Of a DNA stretch of 60,378 nt, positions 7,442-15,938 are shown piece by piece. Both the position numbers and the translations under genes were made by a program. The notes beneath the pieces are model-generated. The model was not told where the DNA came from and did no database searches. It was given only the letters and a program-made list of their open reading frames with translations. The first letter of the stretch is position 1. Each line of letters starts with the position of its first letter. Source of the DNA: Methylobacter sp. (GTDB lineage: Bacteria > Pseudomonadota > Gammaproteobacteria > Methylococcales > Methylomonadaceae); assembly GCF_023227905.1 (NCBI RefSeq), contig NZ_JALOCF010000022.1, positions 1 through 60,378 on the forward strand, read 5' to 3'.

Positions 7442-10400
7442 CTATCGGTCGCGCTTGGCTTCGCGGTTAAACTCCCCATAACGCAGCAAAATGGCGGGCA
7501 GCAATAATAAGTTCAGCAAGGTTGAAGACGCCAGCCCGCCGATGATGATCGCCGCCATCGGCCCCATGATCTCGCGCCCCGGATTATCGCTGTTGAACGC
7601 AATCGGGAACATCGCCAGCGCGGTGACCAACGCGGTCATCAGGATGGACGGCAAGCGTTCCTGAGCGCCCAGTACGGCGGTGTCCAGATTCCAGCTCCTG
7701 CCTTCGACTTCGACCAGATAGCGGTAATGCGACAGCAGCATGATGCTGTTGCGCACGGTAATGCCGAACAGCGTCACAAAACCGACGACCGAACCGACCG
7801 ATAACGTAGCTCCAGTCAACATCACGGCGGCAACCCCGCCGATCAAGGCGAAAGGCAGGTTCGCAAGCGTCAGCAACACATGGCGTATGCTGCCGATAGC
7901 GATATAAACAAAAATCAGCACCCCGGCTCCGGCCAGCAATGAATGCAGGATCAATTCCTTGCGCGCCTGCGCCTGTTCCACCGCCGCGCCGGTAAACTCG
8001 GGATAAATATCCGCAGAGAACGGAATCTCTTTTAATACCCGCTCTTTAAGCTCCGCCATAAAATCATCCAGATCCCGGTCGAGCACATTGCCGGTCACGG
8101 TTTGCCGCCGCTGCGAGCCTTGATGCAGGATGTTGTAGCGGCTGGCCGAATGCCTGATTTCCGCAACCTGGTCCAGCGTAATCATCGTGCCGTCCTGGGT
8201 CCTGATCGGCAGCTTGGCTATCGATTCGGGCTGCTGTCTCAGCTCCGGCGTCAAGGTCACCGCGACGTTGTAGATTTTATTGCCCTGGATGTTTTTGCCG
8301 ACCACGCGGGTTTCGTAAGCGGCCTGCAAGGTATCGACAATCTGGGCGGGCAACACGCCCCAGAAACTGAGCCGGTCGAGATCTACGTTGATTTGCAGCA
8401 ACGGCGTGCCGGGCGGCGAGCGCAACTGCACATCCGCCGCGCCGTCTATATCGCGCATGATTTCAGCGACCGCCTGCGCTTTGGCATCCAGCTTATTCAG
8501 GTCGTTGCCGTAGATATTCACCACCACCGGCGAGGTGTAGCCGGAAATGGTCTCATCGACCCGCTCGGTCAAAAAGGTGTTGGCCTCAAACAAAATGCCG
8601 GGGAATCCGACCAGAATGGCCCGGAGCCTGTCCTTAATCTGCTGCTGCTCCGCGCCCGACATCGGCTCAAGCCGGACTTCATACTCACTGTAATGGCTGC
8701 CGTAAGTATCGGCGCCCCGTTCCGCTCGCCCCGCCCATTGCGACACCGATTGTACGCCCGGAATCGCCATAAACTGTTCGGTCAGCTTGCTGCCGATTCT
8801 GATCGATTCCTGCAACGACGTACCGGGAATGCTGGTGGTATGGACGATATAATGGCCTTCCCGCAGTTCGGGCAGGAATTTGCTGTCCAGGCTGAAAAAA
8901 GCCGCCAAGCCTGCCAAGCAAACAATGATGCTGCCGATAACCACCGGCTTGAAATGACTGGAAACCCTGCTTAATAAATCCTTGTACAACGGCTTAATGC
9001 GCTTGATCAGCGGCGGGTCGTCATTGGCGAGATCGGCATTACCCAGCAGCGCATAGCACAGCGCCGGTGTTAAAGTCAGCGCCACCAGCAGCGACGTTAA
9101 AATCGCCAAAATGTAGGAATAGCCCAGCGGCGCAAACAAGCGTCCGGCAACGCCGTTTAAGGTCAGCAACGGCACAAACACCAGCGCAACGATAAAGCTG
9201 GCGTAAACCACGGAGCTGCGAACTTCCAGCGAGGCGCTGTAAACCACGTCGGCAACCGGCAGCGGCCGGGCTGACAACCGGTTTTCGCGCAAGCGCCGGA
9301 AAATGTTTTCGGTATCGATAATCGCATCGTCAACCACCTCGCCCAACGCGATAGCCAGCCCGCCCAGCACCATGATATTGAGGTTAACCCCGTTTTCCAA
9401 CAGCACAATAACCGCGCCGATCAACGACACCGGAATCGCCAGCGCGGAAATAAATGCGGTGCGGAAATTAAACAAAAACAGGTACAAGATGACCAGCACG
9501 AACAAGCCGCCGATCAGTAAATGCCCGGACAAATTGGACAGCGACCTTTCGATATAATCGGCGGGGCGGAACAAGTGCGAGTAAAAATTGATCGCCTGTT
9601 TGCTGAAAATAGGCTCGAACCCTTGCAGCGCCTGTTCTACCTGCCTGGACACCGACAAGGTATTGGCCCCGTATTGGCCGATCACCATCATCACAATGCC
9701 GGATTTACCCATAATCTGCGCCGCGCCGATCGGCGGCTCCGGCGCGTATTCAATCGTGGCGGCTTCGCCCAAGGTCACATTGCGCCCCTGATCCCGCTTG
9801 ACGATAATTTTGCCGAATTGTTCCGGCGTGACGGGCTGCCCGGTTACCTGCAAGGTGAAACGCTGATTATTGTTTTCGATAAAACCGCCGCCCTGAATAT
9901 TTCCGGCCTTTGAAGCGGCCTGGATAATGTCCTCCAGTGTCAGGTTAAAACGATGCAGTTGCAGCGGATCGACCTGAATTTGCAGCTGTTGAATGTCGCC
10001 GCCGAACACGTTGACATCGGCAACCCCCGGAACAGCTCGCAAGCGCGGCACTATCGTCCAGTCGACCAGACTGCGCAAAGCCATCAAATCGGTCTGATCA
10101 TCCTTGCTTAAGCCGATGGTTAATACGGTCGCCGAAGACGAGGACAGCGGTATCGCCACCGGCGTAATGCCCAGCGGCAGCTGTCCCGCCAGAGTGGTCA
10201 AGCGCTCGCTGATCAGTTGGCGATTGCGGTACACATCGCTGTCTTCGACAAAAGTCGCAATAACAATCGACAGGCCCTGGATCGATTCGGAGCGCACCGA
10301 CTTCATGCCGATCAAGCCGCTGACAGCCGTTTCGATTTGCTGGGTGACCAGCACTTCAACCTGCTCCGAAGAAAGGCCGGGCGATTCGGTTTGGATAATC

Positions 10401-10540
10401 ACCTGCTTGGGGGAGAATTCAGGAAAAATATCCAGGCCCGCCGTGGCGAAGCGGTAACTGCCGTACAGCAGGATTAATACCGCAAGCGCGATAACGATGC
10501 CGTAAAAACGGATGGAAAAGCGGACGAGGGTGGCTAGCAT
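7442..10540 (-). CDS. RND efflux pump inner-membrane permease, CusA/CzcA-like
   Basis: A 1032-residue proton-driven resistance-nodulation-division permease. An N-terminal helix is followed by a periplasmic porter domain beginning FPEFSPKQVIIQTESPGLSS. A central membrane block carries GEVVDDAIIDTENI near residues 395-410, the acidic helix-4 motif of metal and organic-solvent type pumps. The second half repeats the arrangement, giving about 12 membrane helices and the normal family length. The sequence suggests the heavy-metal (HME) or a related subgroup, but the substrate cannot be told. No membrane-fusion or outer-membrane partner is adjacent, so this permease must borrow them from elsewhere. 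It lies 77 bases downstream of the restriction-modification operon on the same strand. No strong ribosome site is visible before the chosen ATG. Confidence 0.93.
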   Translation of the reverse strand: MLATLVRFSIRFYGIVIALAVLILLYGSYRFATAGLDIFPEFSPKQVIIQTESPGLSSEQVEVLVTQQIETAVSGLIGMKSVRSESIQGLSIVIATFVEDSDVYRNRQLISERLTTLAGQLPLGITPVAIPLSSSSATVLTIGLSKDDQTDLMALRSLVDWTIVPRLRAVPGVADVNVFGGDIQQLQIQVDPLQLHRFNLTLEDIIQAASKAGNIQGGGFIENNNQRFTLQVTGQPVTPEQFGKIIVKRDQGRNVTLGEAATIEYAPEPPIGAAQIMGKSGIVMMVIGQYGANTLSVSRQVEQALQGFEPIFSKQAINFYSHLFRPADYIERSLSNLSGHLLIGGLFVLVILYLFLFNFRTAFISALAIPVSLIGAVIVLLENGVNLNIMVLGGLAIALGEVVDDAIIDTENIFRRLRENRLSARPLPVADVVYSASLEVRSSVVYASFIVALVFVPLLTLNGVAGRLFAPLGYSYILAILTSLLVALTLTPALCYALLGNADLANDDPPLIKRIKPLYKDLLSRVSSHFKPVVIGSIIVCLAGLAAFFSLDSKFLPELREGHYIVHTTSIPGTSLQESIRIGSKLTEQFMAIPGVQSVSQWAGRAERGADTYGSHYSEYEVRLEPMSGAEQQQIKDRLRAILVGFPGILFEANTFLTERVDETISGYTSPVVVNIYGNDLNKLDAKAQAVAEIMRDIDGAADVQLRSPPGTPLLQINVDLDRLSFWGVLPAQIVDTLQAAYETRVVGKNIQGNKIYNVAVTLTPELRQQPESIAKLPIRTQDGTMITLDQVAEIRHSASRYNILHQGSQRRQTVTGNVLDRDLDDFMAELKERVLKEIPFSADIYPEFTGAAVEQAQARKELILHSLLAGAGVLIFVYIAIGSIRHVLLTLANLPFALIGGVAAVMLTGATLSVGSVVGFVTLFGITVRNSIMLLSHYRYLVEVEGRSWNLDTAVLGAQERLPSILMTALVTALAMFPIAFNSDNPGREIMGPMAAIIIGGLASSTLLNLLLLPAILLRYGEFNREAKRDR

Positions 10541-10617
10541 GGGTTAGTGTTTAGGTTACGAAAGTAATAACAACTTAGGTCGACAACGAACCTTAGCAGG
10601 TTCGCAGGAACGAATTG

Positions 10618-11535
10618 TTATGCAGCGCCATATTTCGCTTGCGTTTCAAACAACGTGTATTGAATTGGGCTTTCTTTTTTTCGCTCGATAGAAATGGCAT
10701 TGAAATTTGTAACTAAGGCTTCAATAACAGGGTTTCTGTTTGTTTCCTTACCCCCAACATGATAAAAATGCTCACGAGTAAGAACTGAATGCTTAGCCCA
10801 CAAGGTGTTAATGTATTCGTTTTCCCGGTAATCATTATGATGCCATGTCGATAAAATAAATTTTCCGCCAAAATCGGAAAGCCTATCGAATAGTTCTTGT
10901 TCGTGAGACTGATCCCAGCCATTGTAATAGTCAACATGTCTACCGATATAGGGTGGATCGCAGTAGATAATATCCGATGATGATGCTTCGGAAATGGTTT
11001 GGTTAAAATCCTGACACTTGAATACGAATTCTTTTGTCTTGATTATTTTGCAAGCCCAAGCAACTTGATTGGTGATTTTCGTTACATACGCTTGAGCAAA
11101 GCGTTGCGGCTTTCTACAGAACGGGATGTTGAATCCGCCTTTGCGATTAAAGCGAATCATGCCGTTAAATCCGGCACGATTAACGAATAGAAAATCCAGC
11201 GGCGAGTGTTCGGAATTAAACCTATCCCTTATAAAGTAATAATGCTCTTCGCCTTTTGATAGGAGTAGCTCGCCTTCGCGTGTAAGGTATTCTTTTACCA
11301 CTTCGGGCGTTATTTCACCGGAGGCTATGCCGGAGTAAAAGTTAATCAAATGCGGATTGGCATCACACAAAACTGCACGTTGAGGCGCGACATTAAAAGC
11401 TACAGCCCCCGTCCCCATAAAAGGCTCAATCCACACACCTGTAAAATCGCTCGGAACAATACTTTTAATCCAAGGAACTAGCTTGGTTTTTATGCCTTGC
11501 GACTTGATCGGAGGCACACCAACTTTTACGGTCAT
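10618..11535 (-). CDS. EcoRV-type N6-adenine DNA methyltransferase (predicted GATATC)
   Basis: Type II modification enzyme of the D12 (Dam-like) class, 305 residues, transferring methyl from S-adenosylmethionine to adenine N6. The SAM-binding motif WIEPFMGTGAVAFNVAP lies at about residues 36-52 and the catalytic DPPY motif (YCDPPYIGRHVDYYNGW) near 190-207. The opening VPPIKSQGIKTKLVP and the block FNRKGGFNIPFCRKPQRFAQ recall M.EcoRV closely, from memory of that family. This places the target as GATATC. The start codon overlaps the nuclease stop by 4 bases (ATGA), so the nuclease is upstream in one transcript. Family is certain; specificity is inferred by homology and by the partner nuclease. 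Confidence 0.92.
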   Translation of the reverse strand: MTVKVGVPPIKSQGIKTKLVPWIKSIVPSDFTGVWIEPFMGTGAVAFNVAPQRAVLCDANPHLINFYSGIASGEITPEVVKEYLTREGELLLSKGEEHYYFIRDRFNSEHSPLDFLFVNRAGFNGMIRFNRKGGFNIPFCRKPQRFAQAYVTKITNQVAWACKIIKTKEFVFKCQDFNQTISEASSSDIIYCDPPYIGRHVDYYNGWDQSHEQELFDRLSDFGGKFILSTWHHNDYRENEYINTLWAKHSVLTREHFYHVGGKETNRNPVIEALVTNFNAISIERKKESPIQYTLFETQAKYGAA

Positions 11536-12362
11536 TCTTCGCCATTCCTCTTATTTACAACCAAAGACAGATCACCATTTTTGTACTCGACAAAATCCCG
11601 AAGCGTAGAAATTTTCTTTGTCCCGCCTTTTCCATCCTGGATAGTTATTTTTTGGTAGTTCATCCAGTACTCATCAAACCAGTGTTCGCCAAGTCTTGAA
11701 AACATGCCCCGGCCATTGATTATATCGGCGATATTGTTGATGCTCCCGATGTTGGCGGTGTTACCGCTACCGCCTTTATCGCTGGCAATCTGCCATTTTT
11801 CTGCAACAAAGAACTGGAAGTTTCTTACTACCGAAACAATGGAATGCAGTTCATCGATGCTATGCGCTCTTGTCTCATCAATGGTTGCGCCATCGGCTCT
11901 ATCGTAGATGATGCCAAGACAGAAATGGCCTGAATACGAACTATAGGGAAACTGGATGTTTTTGGTGCTGGTGCGATGTTCAAAATATTTACCGTGCGAA
12001 CCCAGCGTAAAACCATTGCACAAATGGGGCTTCTTTGGGTTCCGATAGGTGGTCTTAAAATCGACGGCGAATTTGATGGATTCATCGTCGGCTTTGACAA
12101 ACGATATGTCGGGGTAGTAATTCTGGTGATCGGCAAGAACTACCTTGTAGCCGTTAGTTTGTGCAAAATGCAGAATTTTAGGGAATAGATGAATTTCAAG
12201 AATTTTCGACACAATTTTGGTATCTGAAGATATTGTGTATATGTTCTTGAAAATATCAATAAAGCCTTTTACTGTCCATTGACCACCATCTGTACTGATA
12301 TGCTCTTTAAGCTCGGTGACAAACTCTTCGAGTTTCTCTGCAAAATCTTCTTTTTCGGTCAT
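11532..12362 (-). CDS. EcoRV-family type II restriction endonuclease (predicted GATATC)
   Basis: A 276-residue nuclease that aligns by eye with EcoRV. SDTKIVSKILE supplies the metal-site Glu56. YYPDISFVK and AVDFKTTY form the PD-D/ExK centre (Asp85, Asp101, Lys103; EcoRV Asp74, Asp90, Lys92). EKWQIASDKGGSGNTANIGS (about residues 188-207) matches the EcoRV recognition loop, including the Gly-Ser-Gly-Asn-Thr core that reads the target. Cleavage at GATATC is therefore predicted. The protein is about 30 residues longer than EcoRV, mostly at the N terminus. The nuclease gene precedes the methylase gene in the same operon and no controller (C) gene is visible, which is unusual. The ribosome site is poor. 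Confidence 0.92.
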   Translation of the reverse strand: MTEKEDFAEKLEEFVTELKEHISTDGGQWTVKGFIDIFKNIYTISSDTKIVSKILEIHLFPKILHFAQTNGYKVVLADHQNYYPDISFVKADDESIKFAVDFKTTYRNPKKPHLCNGFTLGSHGKYFEHRTSTKNIQFPYSSYSGHFCLGIIYDRADGATIDETRAHSIDELHSIVSVVRNFQFFVAEKWQIASDKGGSGNTANIGSINNIADIINGRGMFSRLGEHWFDEYWMNYQKITIQDGKGGTKKISTLRDFVEYKNGDLSLVVNKRNGEE

Positions 12363-12500
12363 ATAGATAGTGTCTTAATTTTTTTGATTGCTCATTCTAC
12401 AGGTTCAATCACCTGATAGGAATCGGCGTGATTTCGCTGGTTCCCAATCATCTCCAGAGACTGTGAAAATATTATCCAAATCAGGTAAAAAATCATTTAC

Positions 12501-12574
12501 CACAGAGGACACGAAGAGCACGAAGAAAAATAACTCCACTTAATTCAAGACATTAAAACTTCGTGTCCTCTGTG
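12501..12574. repeat. Dispersed palindrome, CACGAAG family, copy 1
   Basis: CACAGAGGACACGAAG (12501-12516) and CTTCGTGTCCTCTGTG (12559-12574) are a perfect 16-bp inverted repeat, extended outward by further CACGAAG/CTTCGTG pairs. It occupies the 308-base gap upstream of the restriction operon. Related copies lie at 17078-17138 and 17216-17278. No gene is seen in the remainder of the gap. Confidence 0.7.
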
Positions 12575-12670
12575 TTCTTCGTGGTTGCCCATTAAATTTA
12601 TGCTAAACAAGAATTCTTTCACCGTCTCCCAAGCTTGGGAATCGGCCTGATGGCAATATAAAAATCCAGA

Positions 12671-13078
12671 TCACGGCTTTTGCCTAAGTGCCTGATTTTT
12701 CTCTACTGCATTCGAGACGTTTTTGATCATGGCTCGTATCTCCGGTGATAATGAATTCAGGAAGCCTTCGGGATCGGTTTGAGCTTTCAGCATAAGTGCT
12801 TGCATTTTTACGGGGTCTCCGCCCGCTTGTTGTTCCAAAATAGGCATGATATCGGCAGAGATGTTATATAACTCTTGCATGTCTCGGGCGTTTCCCCCGA
12901 CTGCCTCCAAAGCTTTCTGATTAGCCGCTATTCCTGCCTCGGTCCTCGCGGCATCGCAATTCTGATTCCTAAGGCAATCTTGCGTTTTCTGCAATGCAGA
13001 ACTCATATCATCCGCATAAACGATTTGAACAGACATTCCTACTGCAAGTAAGAATACCAGTAAATTGACCTTGAACAT
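12671..13078 (-). CDS. Small secreted protein of unknown function
   Basis: A 135-residue protein with a clear Sec signal peptide (about residues 1-22, a hydrophobic run then VYADD). The mature part is helical and contains a Cys pair in DCLRNQNCDAAR, spaced as if for a disulfide or small metal site. A Met-rich stretch (DPVKMQALMLKAQ) and a Pro-containing C-terminal region follow. I do not recognise the family. It stands alone between the restriction operon and the ATP-grasp gene, with a palindromic repeat behind its start, so neighbours give no hint. Confidence 0.65.
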   Translation of the reverse strand: MFKVNLLVFLLAVGMSVQIVYADDMSSALQKTQDCLRNQNCDAARTEAGIAANQKALEAVGGNARDMQELYNISADIMPILEQQAGGDPVKMQALMLKAQTDPEGFLNSLSPEIRAMIKNVSNAVEKNQALRQKP

Positions 13079-13124
13079 TGCCGCCCCTTGTTACAGTTTT
13101 AAAAAGAAAATAGCTAAAAGCCGC

Positions 13125-13205
13125 GTAGGATGGGCAAAGCGTGCGTGCCCATCAAATCAATTCGAGACGACCCTGATGGGCACACTAACGTTTTGCCCAT
13201 CCTAC
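13125..13205. repeat. Dispersed palindrome, GTAGGATGGGCA family, copy 1
   Basis: GTAGGATGGGCAAA (13125-13138) pairs perfectly with TTTGCCCATCCTAC (13192-13205). An inner pair GTGCCCATCA/TGATGGGCAC adds a second stem. Related copies occur at 32153-32233 and 54129-54210. Confidence 0.75.
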
Positions 13206-13225
13206 AATTCTGACACCGAAAACAA

Positions 13226-14698
13226 TCAAACCCCTTTACTGCGATTTTCCATGCGCCGCAGCAGTTCGCTCATAATCAATCGATACAGCTCATCGCCCAG
13301 ATATTTATCCTCGACGCCGCTGTCGATGTTGGGGTTGTCGTTGACTTCGATAACATAACCCTTGCCGTCTTTTTCCTTGACGTCCACGCCGTATAAACCG
13401 TTGCCTATCGGCTGAGTCGCTTTTAATGCGGCGTCGAGCACGGCTTTGGGGACTTCAAAGGTCGGCAGGGTCGCAAAACTGCCGCTATCGATCCGGCTGC
13501 CGCCGTGGCGGTAGATCTGCCAGTGGTTTTTGACCATGTAATAGCGGCACGCATATAAGGCTTTGTTGTTGAAAATGCCGATGCGCCAGTCGAAATCGGT
13601 ATAGAGAAATTCCTGCGCCAGCAGCAACGCGGATTTCTGGAACAGCTCTTCCACTTTGAGTTCCAGCTCTTTCCGGTCGTTCACTTTAACGATGCCGCGG
13701 GAAAAGGAACCGTCCGGGATTTTTATGACGACCGGAAAGCCGGCTTCCGCTTCCACCCTGTCCAGGTGGGCGGCATTGCCTTTGTGCAGCAGCCAGGTCT
13801 TGGGCGTAGGCACGCGGTGGGTGCGGAACAGGTCGGCAAGATAGACTTTATTGGTGCAGCGCAGCATCGAAGTCGGGTCGTCGATAACCACCAAGCCCTC
13901 GGCCTCGGCCTTTTTGGCGAAACGGTAGGTGTGGTGGTCTATGTTGGTGGTTTCGCGTATGAACAAGCCGTCGAACTCGGGCAGTCGCACATAATGCTGC
14001 TGCGTTATCAGTTCTATTTCAATGCCCAGTTCCCGGCCGATTTTGATGAATTTTTTCAGTGCGCCACGGTTGCTTGGCGGCAATTGTTCTTCGGGGTTGA
14101 TCAGTATCGCCAGATCGAATCGCGCCGCTTTACGGGCGCGGCCCTTGCGCCAGACCTTTTTGCTGAATTGATCCAGCGCGTCGGCAAAAACGGTTTGCTT
14201 CGCATCATCCAGAAGCCGGTGCGATACGGCCTTTAAACCGATAATTTCCCAATGCTGCCTGCAACGTAGCGTTACTTCCAGAATGGGACAGGAAAAGCGT
14301 TCAAACAGCAGTCTGGCGAGTTCCTGAAAAGCCGGGTCGGGCGTAGTGCCGAAATAACTCATCAAGGTTATTTCGCTGTCCTTGTCGGCGGTTTTAACTG
14401 CGCGCTCCAGCGTCTCAGACAAGTCATCAAGCTGTAACCGGTACAGCGCTTTTTTGCCCAGATCGTTCAGCACCCTGACCGAAGGAATAACGTGATGCCC
14501 CCTGGCCTCGGCCAGCAACGAGCAGTAATAGCCGTCGGAAAGATAGCGGTAGCTGCTGCAAAGGTTGATGATGCGGACGCGCTGCTGCGGCTCGCCCTGC
14601 TGGGTCGCGAGATAGTTTTCAAAAGTGATGACCTGCTCGCTGGGATAATAGGGATTCCAGTCGGAAAGATCGTCGACAACCAGAAGGGTGCGCGCCAT
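13226..14698 (-). CDS. RimK-like ATP-grasp ligase with N-terminal RLAN-type domain
   Basis: A 490-residue cytosolic enzyme. The C-terminal half (about 280-480) is a RimK-type ATP-grasp fold: FPVVIKIPDGSFSRGIVKV binds ATP, and GYVIEVNDNPNIDSGVEDKY supplies the metal-binding acidic and Asn residues. Such enzymes join an amine to a carboxylate, usually an amino acid onto a peptide or protein. The N-terminal part (about 1-180) resembles the domain found only before this ATP-grasp type. The gene is divergent from, and 142 bases away from, a DUF2817 peptidase gene followed by a GNAT-C39 peptidase gene. The three are probably one functional locus for making, trimming or removing a peptide modification. 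Substrate unknown. Enzyme class is firm, pathway inferred. Confidence 0.88.
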   Translation of the reverse strand: MARTLLVVDDLSDWNPYYPSEQVITFENYLATQQGEPQQRVRIINLCSSYRYLSDGYYCSLLAEARGHHVIPSVRVLNDLGKKALYRLQLDDLSETLERAVKTADKDSEITLMSYFGTTPDPAFQELARLLFERFSCPILEVTLRCRQHWEIIGLKAVSHRLLDDAKQTVFADALDQFSKKVWRKGRARKAARFDLAILINPEEQLPPSNRGALKKFIKIGRELGIEIELITQQHYVRLPEFDGLFIRETTNIDHHTYRFAKKAEAEGLVVIDDPTSMLRCTNKVYLADLFRTHRVPTPKTWLLHKGNAAHLDRVEAEAGFPVVIKIPDGSFSRGIVKVNDRKELELKVEELFQKSALLLAQEFLYTDFDWRIGIFNNKALYACRYYMVKNHWQIYRHGGSRIDSGSFATLPTFEVPKAVLDAALKATQPIGNGLYGVDVKEKDGKGYVIEVNDNPNIDSGVEDKYLGDELYRLIMSELLRRMENRSKGV

Positions 14699-14840
14699 AA
14701 CAAAAAAATCCTGTGTCTAAAGTGAGGCGTAATTCTGGAACCTGTCCCTTGTTTGCACAAGGTGTTTTTATGGGGCTTGAAAAATATTTCATGATTGACT
14801 TAACTGGGACTATGCTAAAGAAAAATTCCAGGTAACTCTT

Positions 14841-15938
14841 ATGTCATATTGTCTTCCCCTTGCCGCTATCGATACCGCCGTTTTTCCGGCCAGCTATGCC
14901 GCCGGTCGGCAACGCTGGCTGGCGCAGTTAAATAAACTATCCTGTCATACGCAATGCCTGCCTTATGCATGTCCCGGCAGCGGGCCTGAAAGCGAGGAGC
15001 TGGTGACCGACACGGTCTGGATAGGCCCGGAAGACGCATCAAAAGTGCTGGTTTTGCTCGGCGGAACGCACGGCATTGAAGGCTTTGCCGGCAGCGCTAT
15101 ACAAACCGACCAGCTGGGTTTGATTGGCGTCGGCCTGTCCGTTATTCCTGCCGACACGGCGGTGCTGATGGTTCACGCCCTGACGCCGTGGGGTTATGCC
15201 TGGCAACGGCGTTGCGATGCGGACGGCGTTGACCTTAACCGCAATGCCGTCGATTTTTCCGGGCCGCTGCCCGAAAATAAAGACTATGACTTGCTGAAAG
15301 ACGCGCTGTACTTGCCGGATGCCGCACAAAGAGAAATCGCACTGGCCGAGTTCGAGCGCCGGCATGGCCGCGTAGCGCTGGAAAAAGCGGTCAGCGCCGG
15401 ACAATACAGCGATCCGTCCGGGCCGTTTTACGGCGGCAAAGCTCCCGCGCACGGCAGACTGGTCTGCGAAGACCTGATACGCAAATATGCGCTGCAACAG
15501 CGGGATTTGGCGGTCATCGACCTGCACACCGGCCTGGGTTCTTACGGCTATGGCGAAATCATTTGCGACCATCAGCCTGACAGCGCCGGAACACGTATAG
15601 CCCGCAGCTTATACGGCGAGTCGGTTGCATTGCCGTTGCTGGGCACCTCCAGCTCGGTGCCGAAAACAGGACTGCTGGATTATGCCTGGCATGCGATCAT
15701 GAATGAACGCAGTTGTTACATCACGCTGGAATTCGGCACGTTCAGCACCGACCGGCTGTTTGAAACCTTGCTGCGCGACCATCAACTGTGGGCGCAAACC
15801 GGTAACGAACCGGCCCGTCTGGAACACAGTAAAGCCATGCGCCGCCATTTTTGCCCCGACGATCAGGCATGGCGGGAAATGGTGTTGTTCCGTGCCAGAC
15901 AGGTGATTGCACAAGCCTTGCACGGGGTGGCGTCTTGA
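14841..15938 (+). CDS. DUF2817 family, M14-like zinc carboxypeptidase
   Basis: A 365-residue protein of the DUF2817 family, related to the M14 zinc carboxypeptidases and succinylglutamate desuccinylase-type enzymes. LLGGTHGIEGFAGSA supplies the first zinc ligands (His and Glu). DGVDLNRNAVDFSG matches the substrate-binding Asn-Arg segment, VIDLHTGLGSYG the third ligand His, and TLEFGTFSTDRLFE the catalytic Glu. It is predicted to hydrolyse an amide or peptide bond at a C-terminal residue. No signal peptide is present, so it acts in the cytosol. Its stop overlaps the following TTG start (TTGA), so the two are translationally coupled. Pairing with a RimK-like ligase suggests it reverses or processes that ligase's product. 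Confidence 0.87.
   Translation: MSYCLPLAAIDTAVFPASYAAGRQRWLAQLNKLSCHTQCLPYACPGSGPESEELVTDTVWIGPEDASKVLVLLGGTHGIEGFAGSAIQTDQLGLIGVGLSVIPADTAVLMVHALTPWGYAWQRRCDADGVDLNRNAVDFSGPLPENKDYDLLKDALYLPDAAQREIALAEFERRHGRVALEKAVSAGQYSDPSGPFYGGKAPAHGRLVCEDLIRKYALQQRDLAVIDLHTGLGSYGYGEIICDHQPDSAGTRIARSLYGESVALPLLGTSSSVPKTGLLDYAWHAIMNERSCYITLEFGTFSTDRLFETLLRDHQLWAQTGNEPARLEHSKAMRRHFCPDDQAWREMVLFRARQVIAQALHGVAS

Noticed and set aside
8102..8974. 290-codon open frame on the plus strand opposite the RND pump
   Set aside because: Antisense shadow of a GC-rich real gene; no start signal and low-complexity Arg/His-rich translation.
15851..15934. Upstream extension of the GNAT-C39 gene
   Set aside because: It lies within the DUF2817 coding region; the TTG at 15935 overlapping the stop gives the normal GNAT start.
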